Positions 32,343 to 39,929 of a stretch of 64,000 nt of DNA are shown one piece after another. The first letter of the stretch is position 1. Every line of letters begins with the position of its first letter. The notes below the pieces were generated by a model. It ran no database searches. It was not told where the DNA came from and was given only the letters and a program-made list of their open reading frames with translations. A program made the translations under genes and the position numbers. The stretch is from Akkermansiaceae bacterium UBA2381 (GTDB lineage Bacteria; Verrucomicrobiota; Verrucomicrobiia; Verrucomicrobiales; DEV007): positions 677 to 64,676 of the forward strand of contig DDSV01000006.1 in assembly GCA_002344215.1 (NCBI GenBank). Direction: 5' to 3'.

Positions 32343-33533
32343 ATGACCACTGACCCACCAGAACAAAGAACGAAGAACAACAAAGAGAAAACGTTCCGTT
32401 TTCTCTTTGTTAACCAATTCGTCTTTCCCGATCCGGCTCCGACGGCTCGTTTGTTGGGCGAAGTCGAGGCGGAGCTGCGGGCGCGGGGTCATGAGACGAT
32501 ACTGGTCGGCGACAGGGCATCCTACCACGGCCACAAGACGCTCCTGGGAAGCCGGGCTCTTCGGGAGCTTTTTTCCCTCCTTCGCCTTCTCGGTCGTGCG
32601 GTCTTTACCCGCCGGGCCGATGTCATCGTTTGCCTGACTTCCCCTCCCCTGCTCCCGGTCGTGGCCAGGCTGGCGAGCTTCCGGCACCGGGGCGCCAAAT
32701 TGATCCACTGGGCGATGGACCTTTACCCGGACATCGCCGTTGCCCTGGGTGAAGTCAGGGATGGCTCCCCGCTCCACCGGGTCACCGCAGCAATGATGGG
32801 CGGGGTCTATCGATCCTGTGATCTCATCGTCGCCCTCGACGAGGACATGGCCGACCGCATCGCTCTCCACGGCGCCAAATGTGAGGTCCAGCCTCCCTGG
32901 CCACCTTCCGCCGCCAACGGCCAAGGGCTAACGGCCACCCGCGAACCGCCAACCGCTAACTGCCCACCGTCCACCGTCTGGCTCTACTCGGGCAACCTTG
33001 GCCGTGCCCATGAATGGAGAACCTTGCTCGACGCTCAGCATCAACTGGAGCAGGAAGGCGTCGACATCGACCTCGTCTTTCAGGGAGGCGGCGCGGAACG
33101 CGAGGCAGCGCGGGCTTATGCAGGGACCCTCGGTCTCGCCCGCTGTCACTGGCAGGCCTATGTCGACGACGCGGAGCTGATTCCCTCCCTCCTTGCCGCC
33201 GACTGTCTCATCGCGACCCAGCGGCCCGAAACGAAGGGATGCCTCTGGCCCAGCAAACTGGCCCTCGCCCTGCTCCTCGGTCGCCCCATCGTCTGGGTTG
33301 GTCCGGCCGAAAGCGCAGTGAGGACCCTGCTTGAAGATCGGGGCCACTTCTGTTTTGTTCCGGGTGAAAGCTCCCCGCTCGCAGAATCCCTCAAAGAGCT
33401 GGCGGAAAATCAGTTGCTTCCCGGGGGAAAACCCGACCTTCAGGAGGTCAATTTCAGGATTGAGGAGGCCCGCCTCGAGGCAATTTCAGCGCTGGTCGAA
33501 AAATTCGAGGCCACCCTTATCAACTCGGATTGA
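32343..33533 (+). CDS. Family 4 glycosyltransferase with in-frame heptamer insert
   Basis: A 396-aa GT-B enzyme resembling colanic-acid-type GT4 proteins. FRFLFVNQFVFPDPAPTARL is the usual N-terminus but starts near residue 18; the preceding 17 residues derive from intergenic repeat. YSGNLGRAHEWRTLL opens the donor domain, then FQGGGAEREAAR, CHWQAYVDDAELIPSLLAAD and WPSKLALALLLGRPIVWVG. A 63-bp low-complexity tract at 32912-32974 (residues about 190-211) lies in the linker between the two halves. Probably functional because the frame is kept. Confidence 0.85.
   Translation: MTTDPPEQRTKNNKEKTFRFLFVNQFVFPDPAPTARLLGEVEAELRARGHETILVGDRASYHGHKTLLGSRALRELFSLLRLLGRAVFTRRADVIVCLTSPPLLPVVARLASFRHRGAKLIHWAMDLYPDIAVALGEVRDGSPLHRVTAAMMGGVYRSCDLIVALDEDMADRIALHGAKCEVQPPWPPSAANGQGLTATREPPTANCPPSTVWLYSGNLGRAHEWRTLLDAQHQLEQEGVDIDLVFQGGGAEREAARAYAGTLGLARCHWQAYVDDAELIPSLLAADCLIATQRPETKGCLWPSKLALALLLGRPIVWVGPAESAVRTLLEDRGHFCFVPGESSPLAESLKELAENQLLPGGKPDLQEVNFRIEEARLEAISALVEKFEATLINSD
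32912..32974. repeat. In-frame array of nine degenerate heptamers inside a gene
   Basis: Nine units that fit SGCYAAC (for example CGCCAAC, GGCTAAC, CGCTAAC), 63 bp or exactly 21 codons. They encode a hydrophilic linker between the two GT-B domains and resemble the intergenic heptamer and TAGC-type tracts of this genome. Confidence 0.8.
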
Positions 33534-33560
33534 GGGGGTTAATCGGAGAAATCCAGATGG

Positions 33561-33589
33561 TTGCATTTCGAAATTATGAAAAGTATTGA
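33561..33589 (+). promoter_or_regulatory. Possible sigma70-type promoter of PEP-CTERM gene
   Basis: TTGCAT (33561-33566), 17 bp and TATTGA (33584-33589) in an A+T-rich stretch. A near-perfect dyad, AATATC-GAT-GATATT (33615-33629), covers the ATG at 33622 and could be a binding site or a start-masking hairpin. No GG-N10-GC sigma54-type pair was found just upstream. Confidence 0.35.
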
Positions 33590-33621
33590 TATGTTAGAGA
33601 TTAATATTATGGTAAATATCG

Positions 33622-34551
33622 ATGATATTGCCACTCAGAAAGTCTTCTTCTCCTTTCCGCCGCCTGCCGCGACCTCTCACCGTGGCCCTGCTTGTTCTCG
33701 GATTCTCCGCAGGATCCGCTCTTGAGACCAAAGCTTCGCTCATCATTAACGAAATTTTCAGTTCCACCACCAGCAGCAGCCGGGATTGGATCGAATTTGT
33801 GGTCACCACTGATATCACTCTCGGGGCGCTCGACTCGATCTGGTTTGGAGATACCAATTCATCCACCTCCGCGATTGAGGAGTCGAGCCGCTTTACCTCC
33901 AGCGAGATCATCAGCAATTTTTCCTACTTCACTTCGACCTCCGATATCGTGCGAGCCGGCACAATCATCGTCCTCGGGGGGAGTCGCGTCACCTCCGACT
34001 TCACTTACAACCCGCTTTCGAGTAACCCGGATGATAACGGAAGTTGGAATTTCACCTTGTCCAACGGGATAGGATTTAGCACCAGCCTACCCGTCGATTT
34101 AAGCGGTTACTCGGACACGGTCTGGATTTCTTCTGCGCAACCCGCCAGCAGTACGGACACCTCCAACTTTATCTCGGCGATCACCTACCTGAGCGTATCC
34201 AGCGCCACCGGAGGAGGGTCTATCGGGGACTATGTCACCTCACAATCCGCCACCAATCCCGCCTTTCAGACAGTTCATACGGGATCCGGCGGAGGCTATG
34301 ACGGGACGTTTGTGAGCAACACCTCCCTCTCGAATCTCGGAGATTCGGACATCAATTTCTCCAACAGCGAGGGTTCCGGCACCCGGGGAAATCCCAACGG
34401 CGGACTGAACTCGACCTACATCAGCAGTCTGAGAGCCGTGCCCGAACCCGGCGCTATCATCCCTCTCGGTCTTCTATTGCTCAGCGCGCTCTACTTCCGG
34501 TGGAGAAAACAAAGCATCGCCTCCCCCGCGCCCGAAAGCTCTTCCCTTTGA
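33622..34551 (+). CDS. PEP-CTERM sorting domain protein, lamin-tail-like
   Basis: A 309-aa secreted protein. A basic N-terminus and a hydrophobic segment (PLTVALLVLGFSAGSALETKA) form the signal peptide. The C-terminus carries the exosortase recognition tail VPEPGAIIPLGLLLLSALYF followed by RWRKQ. LIINEIFSSTTSSSRDWIEF resembles the start of a lamin-tail domain, and the body is rich in Ser, Thr and Asn, as in many PEP-CTERM cargo proteins. Expected to be processed by the exosortase encoded at 37487. Confidence 0.88.
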   Translation: MILPLRKSSSPFRRLPRPLTVALLVLGFSAGSALETKASLIINEIFSSTTSSSRDWIEFVVTTDITLGALDSIWFGDTNSSTSAIEESSRFTSSEIISNFSYFTSTSDIVRAGTIIVLGGSRVTSDFTYNPLSSNPDDNGSWNFTLSNGIGFSTSLPVDLSGYSDTVWISSAQPASSTDTSNFISAITYLSVSSATGGGSIGDYVTSQSATNPAFQTVHTGSGGGYDGTFVSNTSLSNLGDSDINFSNSEGSGTRGNPNGGLNSTYISSLRAVPEPGAIIPLGLLLLSALYFRWRKQSIASPAPESSSL

Positions 34552-34631
34552 ATCTCCCGCCAACCCACCGTAGACCCAAAATCCCAGCACCCCCTCAAAA
34601 GCGTTTTCCACAAAACTGCCTCTGATATGAC

Positions 34632-36383
34632 ATGAGATTGCGACGTCCTCTCCTCAGTTCCCTGATCCTTGTAGCAATCTGCGGCCTAGCCCTCGTCTGG
34701 GTGAAGCGCGAAGGGATCCTCTATCACTTCGGGGCGTGGCGAGCCGGATCACTTCTCAGGCAATCGGAAATGGCGGGTCATGAGGGAAACTGGAGCGCTG
34801 CCTCAACGAAGGCTCTCGCCGCCTGGCAGCTCAATCGGGGGAACTATCGGATTCTGCAGCAGCTCTACACCTCCCTGCACCGCCAGGAGTCGCCCGATAC
34901 TCTGATCGTCGCCGGAATCATTCTCACTCATCCCGAAGCCAAGCTCGATGACAAGGTTAAGGCGATGTCCGTTTTCCTGGCGGCCGGAGACCATGTCACG
35001 CTGGCCCGGCACCTCGCCTCACTGACCTCCGATGAGCGTCAATCGCCCGGAATCAAGGCGCTGGGCGCCCGCTTCCTCATGGAACGGGGTCGTCCGCTCG
35101 AGGCACTCTCGCTCATCGACCAGGTGCGACTGGTGCGGCGCGAGGATTCGGATCTCCTCCTCGCGGCCGAGGCCCTCTCTCGAATTCAATCGAAAGAGCA
35201 CCTCGCGGTGAAAGAGGCCCAGATTCTCATCGACAGGCTCTTTCGACCCGAATGTAGCGGTTCGGTCGCGATCAAGGCGTTTTCGATCCTGGCTCGAATT
35301 CCTCCGGCAGAGCGCGAGCTCCCTCTCTTTGCTGATGCCACCGCAAGACTCCGGGCGATCGAGAAGAGCCATGGAACCGTCGCGGCCGAGGCGTGGCTGC
35401 TCGCCGCTGAGATCGAGATGACCCTTGCCCCGGATCGTCGCGGTGAAATTCTCGCGGACACCGTAGCCCGGTGGATGGAGACGGCCCCTGATGTTCTGGG
35501 AGAGTGGCTTCTTACCATCGGAGAACCCGGACTGGTCCTCGAACACTACGCTAACAATACCACTATCCGGGCTGCCAATCTTCTCTCCCTCCGGGTCAGG
35601 GCCCACCTCCTCAATGACGAGTGGGAGACAGCTTCCTCGCTCATCAAGGGGGTGTCCCCCACGATCAATCCCGTCATCATCCCCGGTCTGCGTGCCTATC
35701 TGGCCACCCGCACGGGAAACGAGCTTGAGGCGGGCCAACTCTGGAACCGCTCCCTGTATCAGGCCGAACTGGCAAATACCCGGCAATCATACTTGCAACT
35801 CTCCCGCCTCGCGGCTCTCGGGGGTAACACGAGGGTGAAGAATCTCGCGACAGCGGAGGCCCTGAAAATCCCCTCGTTGGTTCCGGTGGCGTCTTCGGAC
35901 GTGGCTTTTGTTTTTTCTGATCTTCAACAACGGGATCAACCGGCCGATCTTCTTGAAATCAGCCTGAATCTCCTCGCCACCGAACCGGGGAATGCGCAGT
36001 TGCTCAACAACGTGGTCTGGCTCGAACTCCTCCACGGAGTCGTGAACGAGGAGCGAATCGCCGGACTCTCCCGCTTTGTGGAACAGTTTCCCACCGTCAT
36101 CGGGCTGCGGACAACCCTGGCCTTCGCCCGGGTCCACCAGGGAATGGTCGACGAGGCGCTTCAGCTCCTTGATCCCCTGATGGCGGACCTCGAGTCTCCG
36201 GATGCCTCGATCAAAGCTACCGATCGGGCGGTCACCGCCCTTGCCCTCGTCCGCAAGGGTGACACAGCCAAAGCCCGCGCCGCTGCCGGAAGTCTCGAAT
36301 GGGAGACGATGATGAAGATTGAGGAGGAATTTTTCCGAAGGGCACTCGAGCCAGCCAACCCGCCCGCTCCACGCGATTCCTGA
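34632..36383 (+). CDS. Membrane-anchored TPR-like protein
   Basis: A 583-aa protein with an N-terminal membrane segment (SLILVAICGLALVWV) and an almost entirely helical body that looks like degenerate TPR repeats. Its start (WRAGSLLRQSEMAGHEGNW, then AALAAWQLNR-like) aligns by eye with the protein at 48379-50109 (- strand), so the two are paralogues flanking the secretion core. Probably a periplasmic scaffold for the EPS/exosortase machinery; no catalytic motif was seen. Confidence 0.7.
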   Translation: MRLRRPLLSSLILVAICGLALVWVKREGILYHFGAWRAGSLLRQSEMAGHEGNWSAASTKALAAWQLNRGNYRILQQLYTSLHRQESPDTLIVAGIILTHPEAKLDDKVKAMSVFLAAGDHVTLARHLASLTSDERQSPGIKALGARFLMERGRPLEALSLIDQVRLVRREDSDLLLAAEALSRIQSKEHLAVKEAQILIDRLFRPECSGSVAIKAFSILARIPPAERELPLFADATARLRAIEKSHGTVAAEAWLLAAEIEMTLAPDRRGEILADTVARWMETAPDVLGEWLLTIGEPGLVLEHYANNTTIRAANLLSLRVRAHLLNDEWETASSLIKGVSPTINPVIIPGLRAYLATRTGNELEAGQLWNRSLYQAELANTRQSYLQLSRLAALGGNTRVKNLATAEALKIPSLVPVASSDVAFVFSDLQQRDQPADLLEISLNLLATEPGNAQLLNNVVWLELLHGVVNEERIAGLSRFVEQFPTVIGLRTTLAFARVHQGMVDEALQLLDPLMADLESPDASIKATDRAVTALALVRKGDTAKARAAAGSLEWETMMKIEEEFFRRALEPANPPAPRDS

Positions 36384-36742
36384 TTCATAGTGACGCCCAA
36401 TTCCGAGATGGAGCCCATCGCGGCTACCCTGAAGGTAGGGTCGTTCGGGCCTGGGGCGGCCCTCCGCCGAGCGACCGGTTCGGCGTCCAGGTCGTATTGC
36501 GCGCCCCTAATTCCCCTCAACCAACCCGCGATGGAGCCCATCGCGGCTACCTAAGGTAGGGTCGTTCGGCCGCGAGCGACCAGTTCGGCGTCCAGGTCGT
36601 ATTGCGTGCCCCCAATCCCCGTACGCTCAATCCGCGATGGAGCCCATCGCGGCTACCCTGAAGGTAGGGTCGTTCGGCCGCGAGCGACCAGTTCGGCGAG
36701 CAACTATCCTAGGCGCCCCTAATTCCCCGCAAGCTCAACCCG
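36384..36742. other. Gap filled by REP palindromes
   Basis: 359 bp between the TPR-like gene and the RAYT stop. Nearly all of it is the REP cluster described at 36401-36735. No gene. Confidence 0.8.
36401..36735. repeat. REP palindrome cluster (3 units)
   Basis: Three units of roughly 110-120 bp. Each has CCGCGATGG / CCATCGCGG (the first unit has CGAGATGG), then a CTACC...GGTAG pair, then GGTCGTTCG / CGAGCGACC with one wobble mismatch, then a variable tail such as GCGTCCAGGTCGTATTGCG. They lie next to the stop codon end of the RAYT gene. Confidence 0.85.
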
Positions 36743-37213
36743 CTACCTTTCGCAGGAAAAAATCCACGCCCAATCTCCTGCATCGTCGACCAGACCCGAT
36801 CGAACCGGGTTATTCAACAAATAGGCAGCCTTCTCTCTCCATGACTCGTCGCGGCGCAGACGATGATCAAACCATCCCCTCTGCCATGCAATTCCCAATT
36901 GTTTTGCAGTCCATGATTTCCAAGCACGAACCGCACGTTCCATCGGAAGTTCTCCCGAGAACTGAATCAGTGCATGAACATGGTCCGGCATGACGACAAA
37001 ACACGAACACCACCACACCCCCGATTCGTTTCGAAAGACGACTGAATCCACAAGCCGATCAGCGATAGGACTCCTTGCCAGTTGATTCCCCCCACGGTCA
37101 CGGCAACAAATCGTGATAAAAAAGATCTCCTCCGATTCCCTGACCCAAAGTGGAGTTTCATGGTTCAGTTTTTTTACTTCTCCTCGATGGCGGGCATTCG
37201 GACTTTGTTTCAT
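36743..37213 (-). CDS. REP-associated tyrosine transposase (RAYT, Y1_Tnp)
   Basis: A 156-aa single-strand DNA transposase of the IS200-like HUH superfamily. VVMPDHVHALIQF holds the HUH motif, the catalytic Tyr is in KAAYLLNNPVRSGLV, and the N-terminus has FFITICCRDRGG. REP palindromes lie on both sides (36401-36735 and 37329-37405), and related ones lie near 26.2-26.5, 29.1 and 30.2 kb, as expected for a RAYT and its REP/BIME family. Domesticated RAYTs do not normally move themselves. Divergent from the exosortase gene. Confidence 0.92.
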   Translation of the reverse strand: MKQSPNARHRGEVKKLNHETPLWVRESEEIFFITICCRDRGGNQLARSPIADRLVDSVVFRNESGVWWCSCFVVMPDHVHALIQFSGELPMERAVRAWKSWTAKQLGIAWQRGWFDHRLRRDESWREKAAYLLNNPVRSGLVDDAGDWAWIFSCER

Positions 37214-37486
37214 GCAGTTTGTAAGTTGCCGTTAGGGTTCACATTGCGATCAACGTGTCTTATCGTTTGCCGAGAGAAAATCGTTTTCAAGTTCGATTCG
37301 GCACGCCCGTGATCCCCCAACGCACAACCCGCAATGGGGCCCATTGCGGCTACCCAGAGACGCCTAAGGTAGGGTCGTTCGGCCTCGAGCGACCGGTTCG
37401 AGGGCAGTTATCGTGCACTTTCAGCCCGACACCCCGGCACACAGAATCCCTTGCGTGAGCCGATTCCCGACGAATCTTACCGTTGC
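37214..37486. other. Divergent gap RAYT/exosortase
   Basis: 273 bp. The left half (about 37214-37315) is A+T-rich without recognisable features, and the right half carries the REP unit at 37329-37405. The exosortase promoter should lie here, but no strong -35/-10 pair stood out. Confidence 0.5.
37329..37405. repeat. REP palindrome upstream of exosortase
   Basis: One unit: CCGCAATGG / CCATTGCGG (a compensatory change in both arms relative to CGCGATGG, so pairing is kept), then CTAAGGTAGGGTCGTTCGG and GAGCGACC. The paired substitution argues for selection on the hairpin. Confidence 0.85.
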
Positions 37487-38419
37487 ATGAGCGCTGCTTC
37501 GAAATCCCTGCTCTCCAGCCCCGAAGGAGAGAAGTTCCTGAACCTGATCCGCGCGCGCGACTTCCCGTTCTGGTTTTTTCTGAGTCTGCTCTATGCCCAA
37601 CTGGCCCTGGCGCTGCTCCCGAGCTGGTCTGATGGCACCTACTACGATTACGGGCTCCTGGTCCCCTTTCTCGCTCCCTTCTTCTTTCTGGCCCGCTGGC
37701 GGGAATTGAAAATCCCTCAGTCGAACCTGCACGATTCCCTTGCGAAAATCACCTCCTCACCGCTCACGACCTTCCTTCTCATTTTCGGGCTCTTCGGCCT
37801 TGCCTTCCTCCGACTGGCCCAGGGGGCGGACTCGGGATGGAGGGCACCGCTCTATTTCCACGCCCTGCTGGTCCTCGGGATCACCGCGGTCTTTCTCTTC
37901 CGCCTTCTCGGAAAGGGCGCCTTTCGCTTCTGGGCCTGCGCGATTCTCATTCTCCTTGCGGTTCCCCTGCCCTCGCAGGTGGAGTTTTCGTTGATCCACA
38001 ATCTGACCGCGGGAGTGGTCGAGTTTGCGCTTTTCGTCAATCGGATGATGGGTCTGCCTCTGATGAGTTCAGGCGAAACGATTTTCGCCAACGGTATCCC
38101 CCTCCATGTCAGTGATGGATGCAGCGGGATACGTTCCTTCCAGAGCGGAGTGTTCGCCGGGTTTGTCCTCGGGGAGTATCTGCGACTCTCGATTCCCTCG
38201 CGTGTGCTTCTCTTCGGATCCGGGCTCGGACTGGCCTTCCTGATGAACGGATTCCGGGTCATTTATCTCGTCCAGCATGCGGTGGCGCATCCGGGAGCGG
38301 ATCTTCAGAAAGTGCATGATGTGAGCGGTTACGTTTCGCTCACCCTCACCTTTGCCCTGATCGGCGGAGCGGGCTGGCTCCTCGAAAGGATGGAGAAAAA
38401 GTTCAGCTCCCCGGCCTGA
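37487..38419 (+). CDS. Exosortase
   Basis: A 310-aa membrane protease/transpeptidase-like enzyme with about eight membrane segments. The catalytic Cys is in HVSDGCSGIRS (about residue 212), Arg in MNGFRVIYLV (about 257) and His in KVHDVSGYV (about 277), the standard exosortase triad. Processes proteins with a PEP-CTERM tail, such as the one at 33622. The EpsI-like partner is encoded separately at 31052 rather than fused. I chose the ATG at 37487 over an in-frame upstream start at 37451. Confidence 0.92.
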   Translation: MSAASKSLLSSPEGEKFLNLIRARDFPFWFFLSLLYAQLALALLPSWSDGTYYDYGLLVPFLAPFFFLARWRELKIPQSNLHDSLAKITSSPLTTFLLIFGLFGLAFLRLAQGADSGWRAPLYFHALLVLGITAVFLFRLLGKGAFRFWACAILILLAVPLPSQVEFSLIHNLTAGVVEFALFVNRMMGLPLMSSGETIFANGIPLHVSDGCSGIRSFQSGVFAGFVLGEYLRLSIPSRVLLFGSGLGLAFLMNGFRVIYLVQHAVAHPGADLQKVHDVSGYVSLTLTFALIGGAGWLLERMEKKFSSPA

Positions 38420-38441
38420 CCCTTCGACAGATCCACGTTGA

Positions 38442-39836
38442 TCAGCCCGCCTCCGGCGGGCTTTTTTGTGCCCCGGAGGTTACCACTCTCGTGGGCCCCA
38501 CCCAGCCGACCGCAAGATAGAAGACCACCAGCAACTGAATCGCCGGGATCTGCAGCGGGAAATCAACCAACGAGTGAATCAGAACGAGAGTCAGCGAGAT
38601 GAGGGAAACACTGGAACTAATCTCCAGATGCCCGTTCTCACGCGCCTCGCGGACACGTTTCCCATGCCGGAGAAAGGCACCGCCAAAGAGGACAAGCCAG
38701 GCCGCAAAACCAAGATAACCCCACTCGATAATTCCCTGCAGCCAGTCCTGATGCGCATGGTACCAGAAAGAAGCGGAAACATCCCCCCCCTTCGCGGCGG
38801 AGTACTGATGAAAGATATAGCGGAACGTGCCGGCACCGGTCCCGAAAATTCCGCTCGCGGGAATCGCCTGCAAACAAACCTCGTAGGCCTCAAGACGCCC
38901 CCGCAAGCTCCCGCCGTCAGCGGCAAAGCCTTTCCACTTTTCAATGCTGGAGAAAATCGCCGGAAGGAGAACCACGGCCAGCATTCCGGCCAGGAGAACC
39001 CCAAGGATGACCGCCCCGGAACGGGAGATATTCCGGGGTTTAAGTTCAGATCGAAAACGCCACCCTATCGCCGCCAGACCGATTAGACCTAGGAGATGCC
39101 CCGCCTTTGACGTGTTTACAAAGACCGCCGCGATCACAAAAAAGAGCACACAAAAATCGAGGGAAGAGAGAATGCCCCCGGGATCTTTGGTGCGACTGCG
39201 CATCCATACCGCAAAGGCAGCGGGCCAACTTAGATTGAGAAATGAGGCCGCGTTGGCGTGGTAGCGGAAAGCGGCGAAGAAAACACTGCCGGAACGCTCC
39301 GGTGTCACCCAGAGCATAGCCTCCTGTCCGTCCGCCTTCTGAATAATTCCGATTAAGGCGATGACAAATCCGGAAAGGGCAATCGTACGGAAGAGCAGCC
39401 AGCGGACCTTTGAACTGGCGACCGCATCCTGCATGACAAGTCCGGCGAGGAGGAGTGCTCCCAGATTAAGAAGAACGGGGACCGAGGCATCCCGATCCAC
39501 CGAACCGGGCAGCCATTCGATCGCCTTGAACAAGGGGACGAGCTTCCAGTCACTCTCGCGATGGAAGGAGTGAGGATTTAAAACATAGGCCACCCCGAGC
39601 AGGACCAGCACAAGGAGGCTGATAAGGCAAAGCGGTGAAATCGACGGTAAACGTTTCCGATAGACGAGGAGTCCCGCCCAGAATACCGCGGCTACAGCGA
39701 GGAGAATATCCAGCACCCTCAAGGTCTCGGGAGTCACCCCTCCGAAGGCAAGCGGGACGTAGAAGAATGCCCCGATAAGCGGAAGGAGGACAATAATCCA
39801 GCGGAGCGGAGGGATCTGGAGATGCTTTAACTTCAT
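38442..39836 (-). CDS. O-antigen ligase family protein (Wzy_C)
   Basis: A 464-aa polytopic protein with about 11-12 membrane segments. The Wzy_C region has the conserved FVNTSKAGHLLGL and RGRLEAYEVCLQAIP blocks, and a periplasmic loop with GTGAGTFRYIFHQY and FWYHAHQDWLQGIIEWG, including the H-x2-D/H-type residues of ligases. It may polymerise or ligate EPS to an acceptor; a second polymerase candidate is at 15998. Its 3' end doubles as the exosortase terminator. Confidence 0.85.
   Translation of the reverse strand: MKLKHLQIPPLRWIIVLLPLIGAFFYVPLAFGGVTPETLRVLDILLAVAAVFWAGLLVYRKRLPSISPLCLISLLVLVLLGVAYVLNPHSFHRESDWKLVPLFKAIEWLPGSVDRDASVPVLLNLGALLLAGLVMQDAVASSKVRWLLFRTIALSGFVIALIGIIQKADGQEAMLWVTPERSGSVFFAAFRYHANAASFLNLSWPAAFAVWMRSRTKDPGGILSSLDFCVLFFVIAAVFVNTSKAGHLLGLIGLAAIGWRFRSELKPRNISRSGAVILGVLLAGMLAVVLLPAIFSSIEKWKGFAADGGSLRGRLEAYEVCLQAIPASGIFGTGAGTFRYIFHQYSAAKGGDVSASFWYHAHQDWLQGIIEWGYLGFAAWLVLFGGAFLRHGKRVREARENGHLEISSSVSLISLTLVLIHSLVDFPLQIPAIQLLVVFYLAVGWVGPTRVVTSGAQKSPPEAG
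38444..38467 (+). terminator. Rho-independent terminator of exosortase gene
   Basis: An 8-bp stem, AGCCCGCC (38444-38451) and GGCGGGCT (38455-38462), with a 3-base loop and a TTTTTT run. It lies 24 bp after the exosortase stop. It also overlaps the 3' end of the convergent ligase gene and encodes its last residues (SPPEAG). Confidence 0.88.
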
Positions 39837-39929
39837 GCGTGGACACGCCAAACCGATGAAACTGGCGGTTACGCGCTGGGGGAACGATGAATGGAATGGA
39901 ACGGGACGGGGGATCCCGGAGAGGGTCTT

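Noticed and set aside
33540..33621. Possible sigma54 promoter for the PEP-CTERM gene, as known for PrsK/PrsR-linked regulons
   Set aside because: No GG-N10-GC pair at a suitable position in the upstream stretch.
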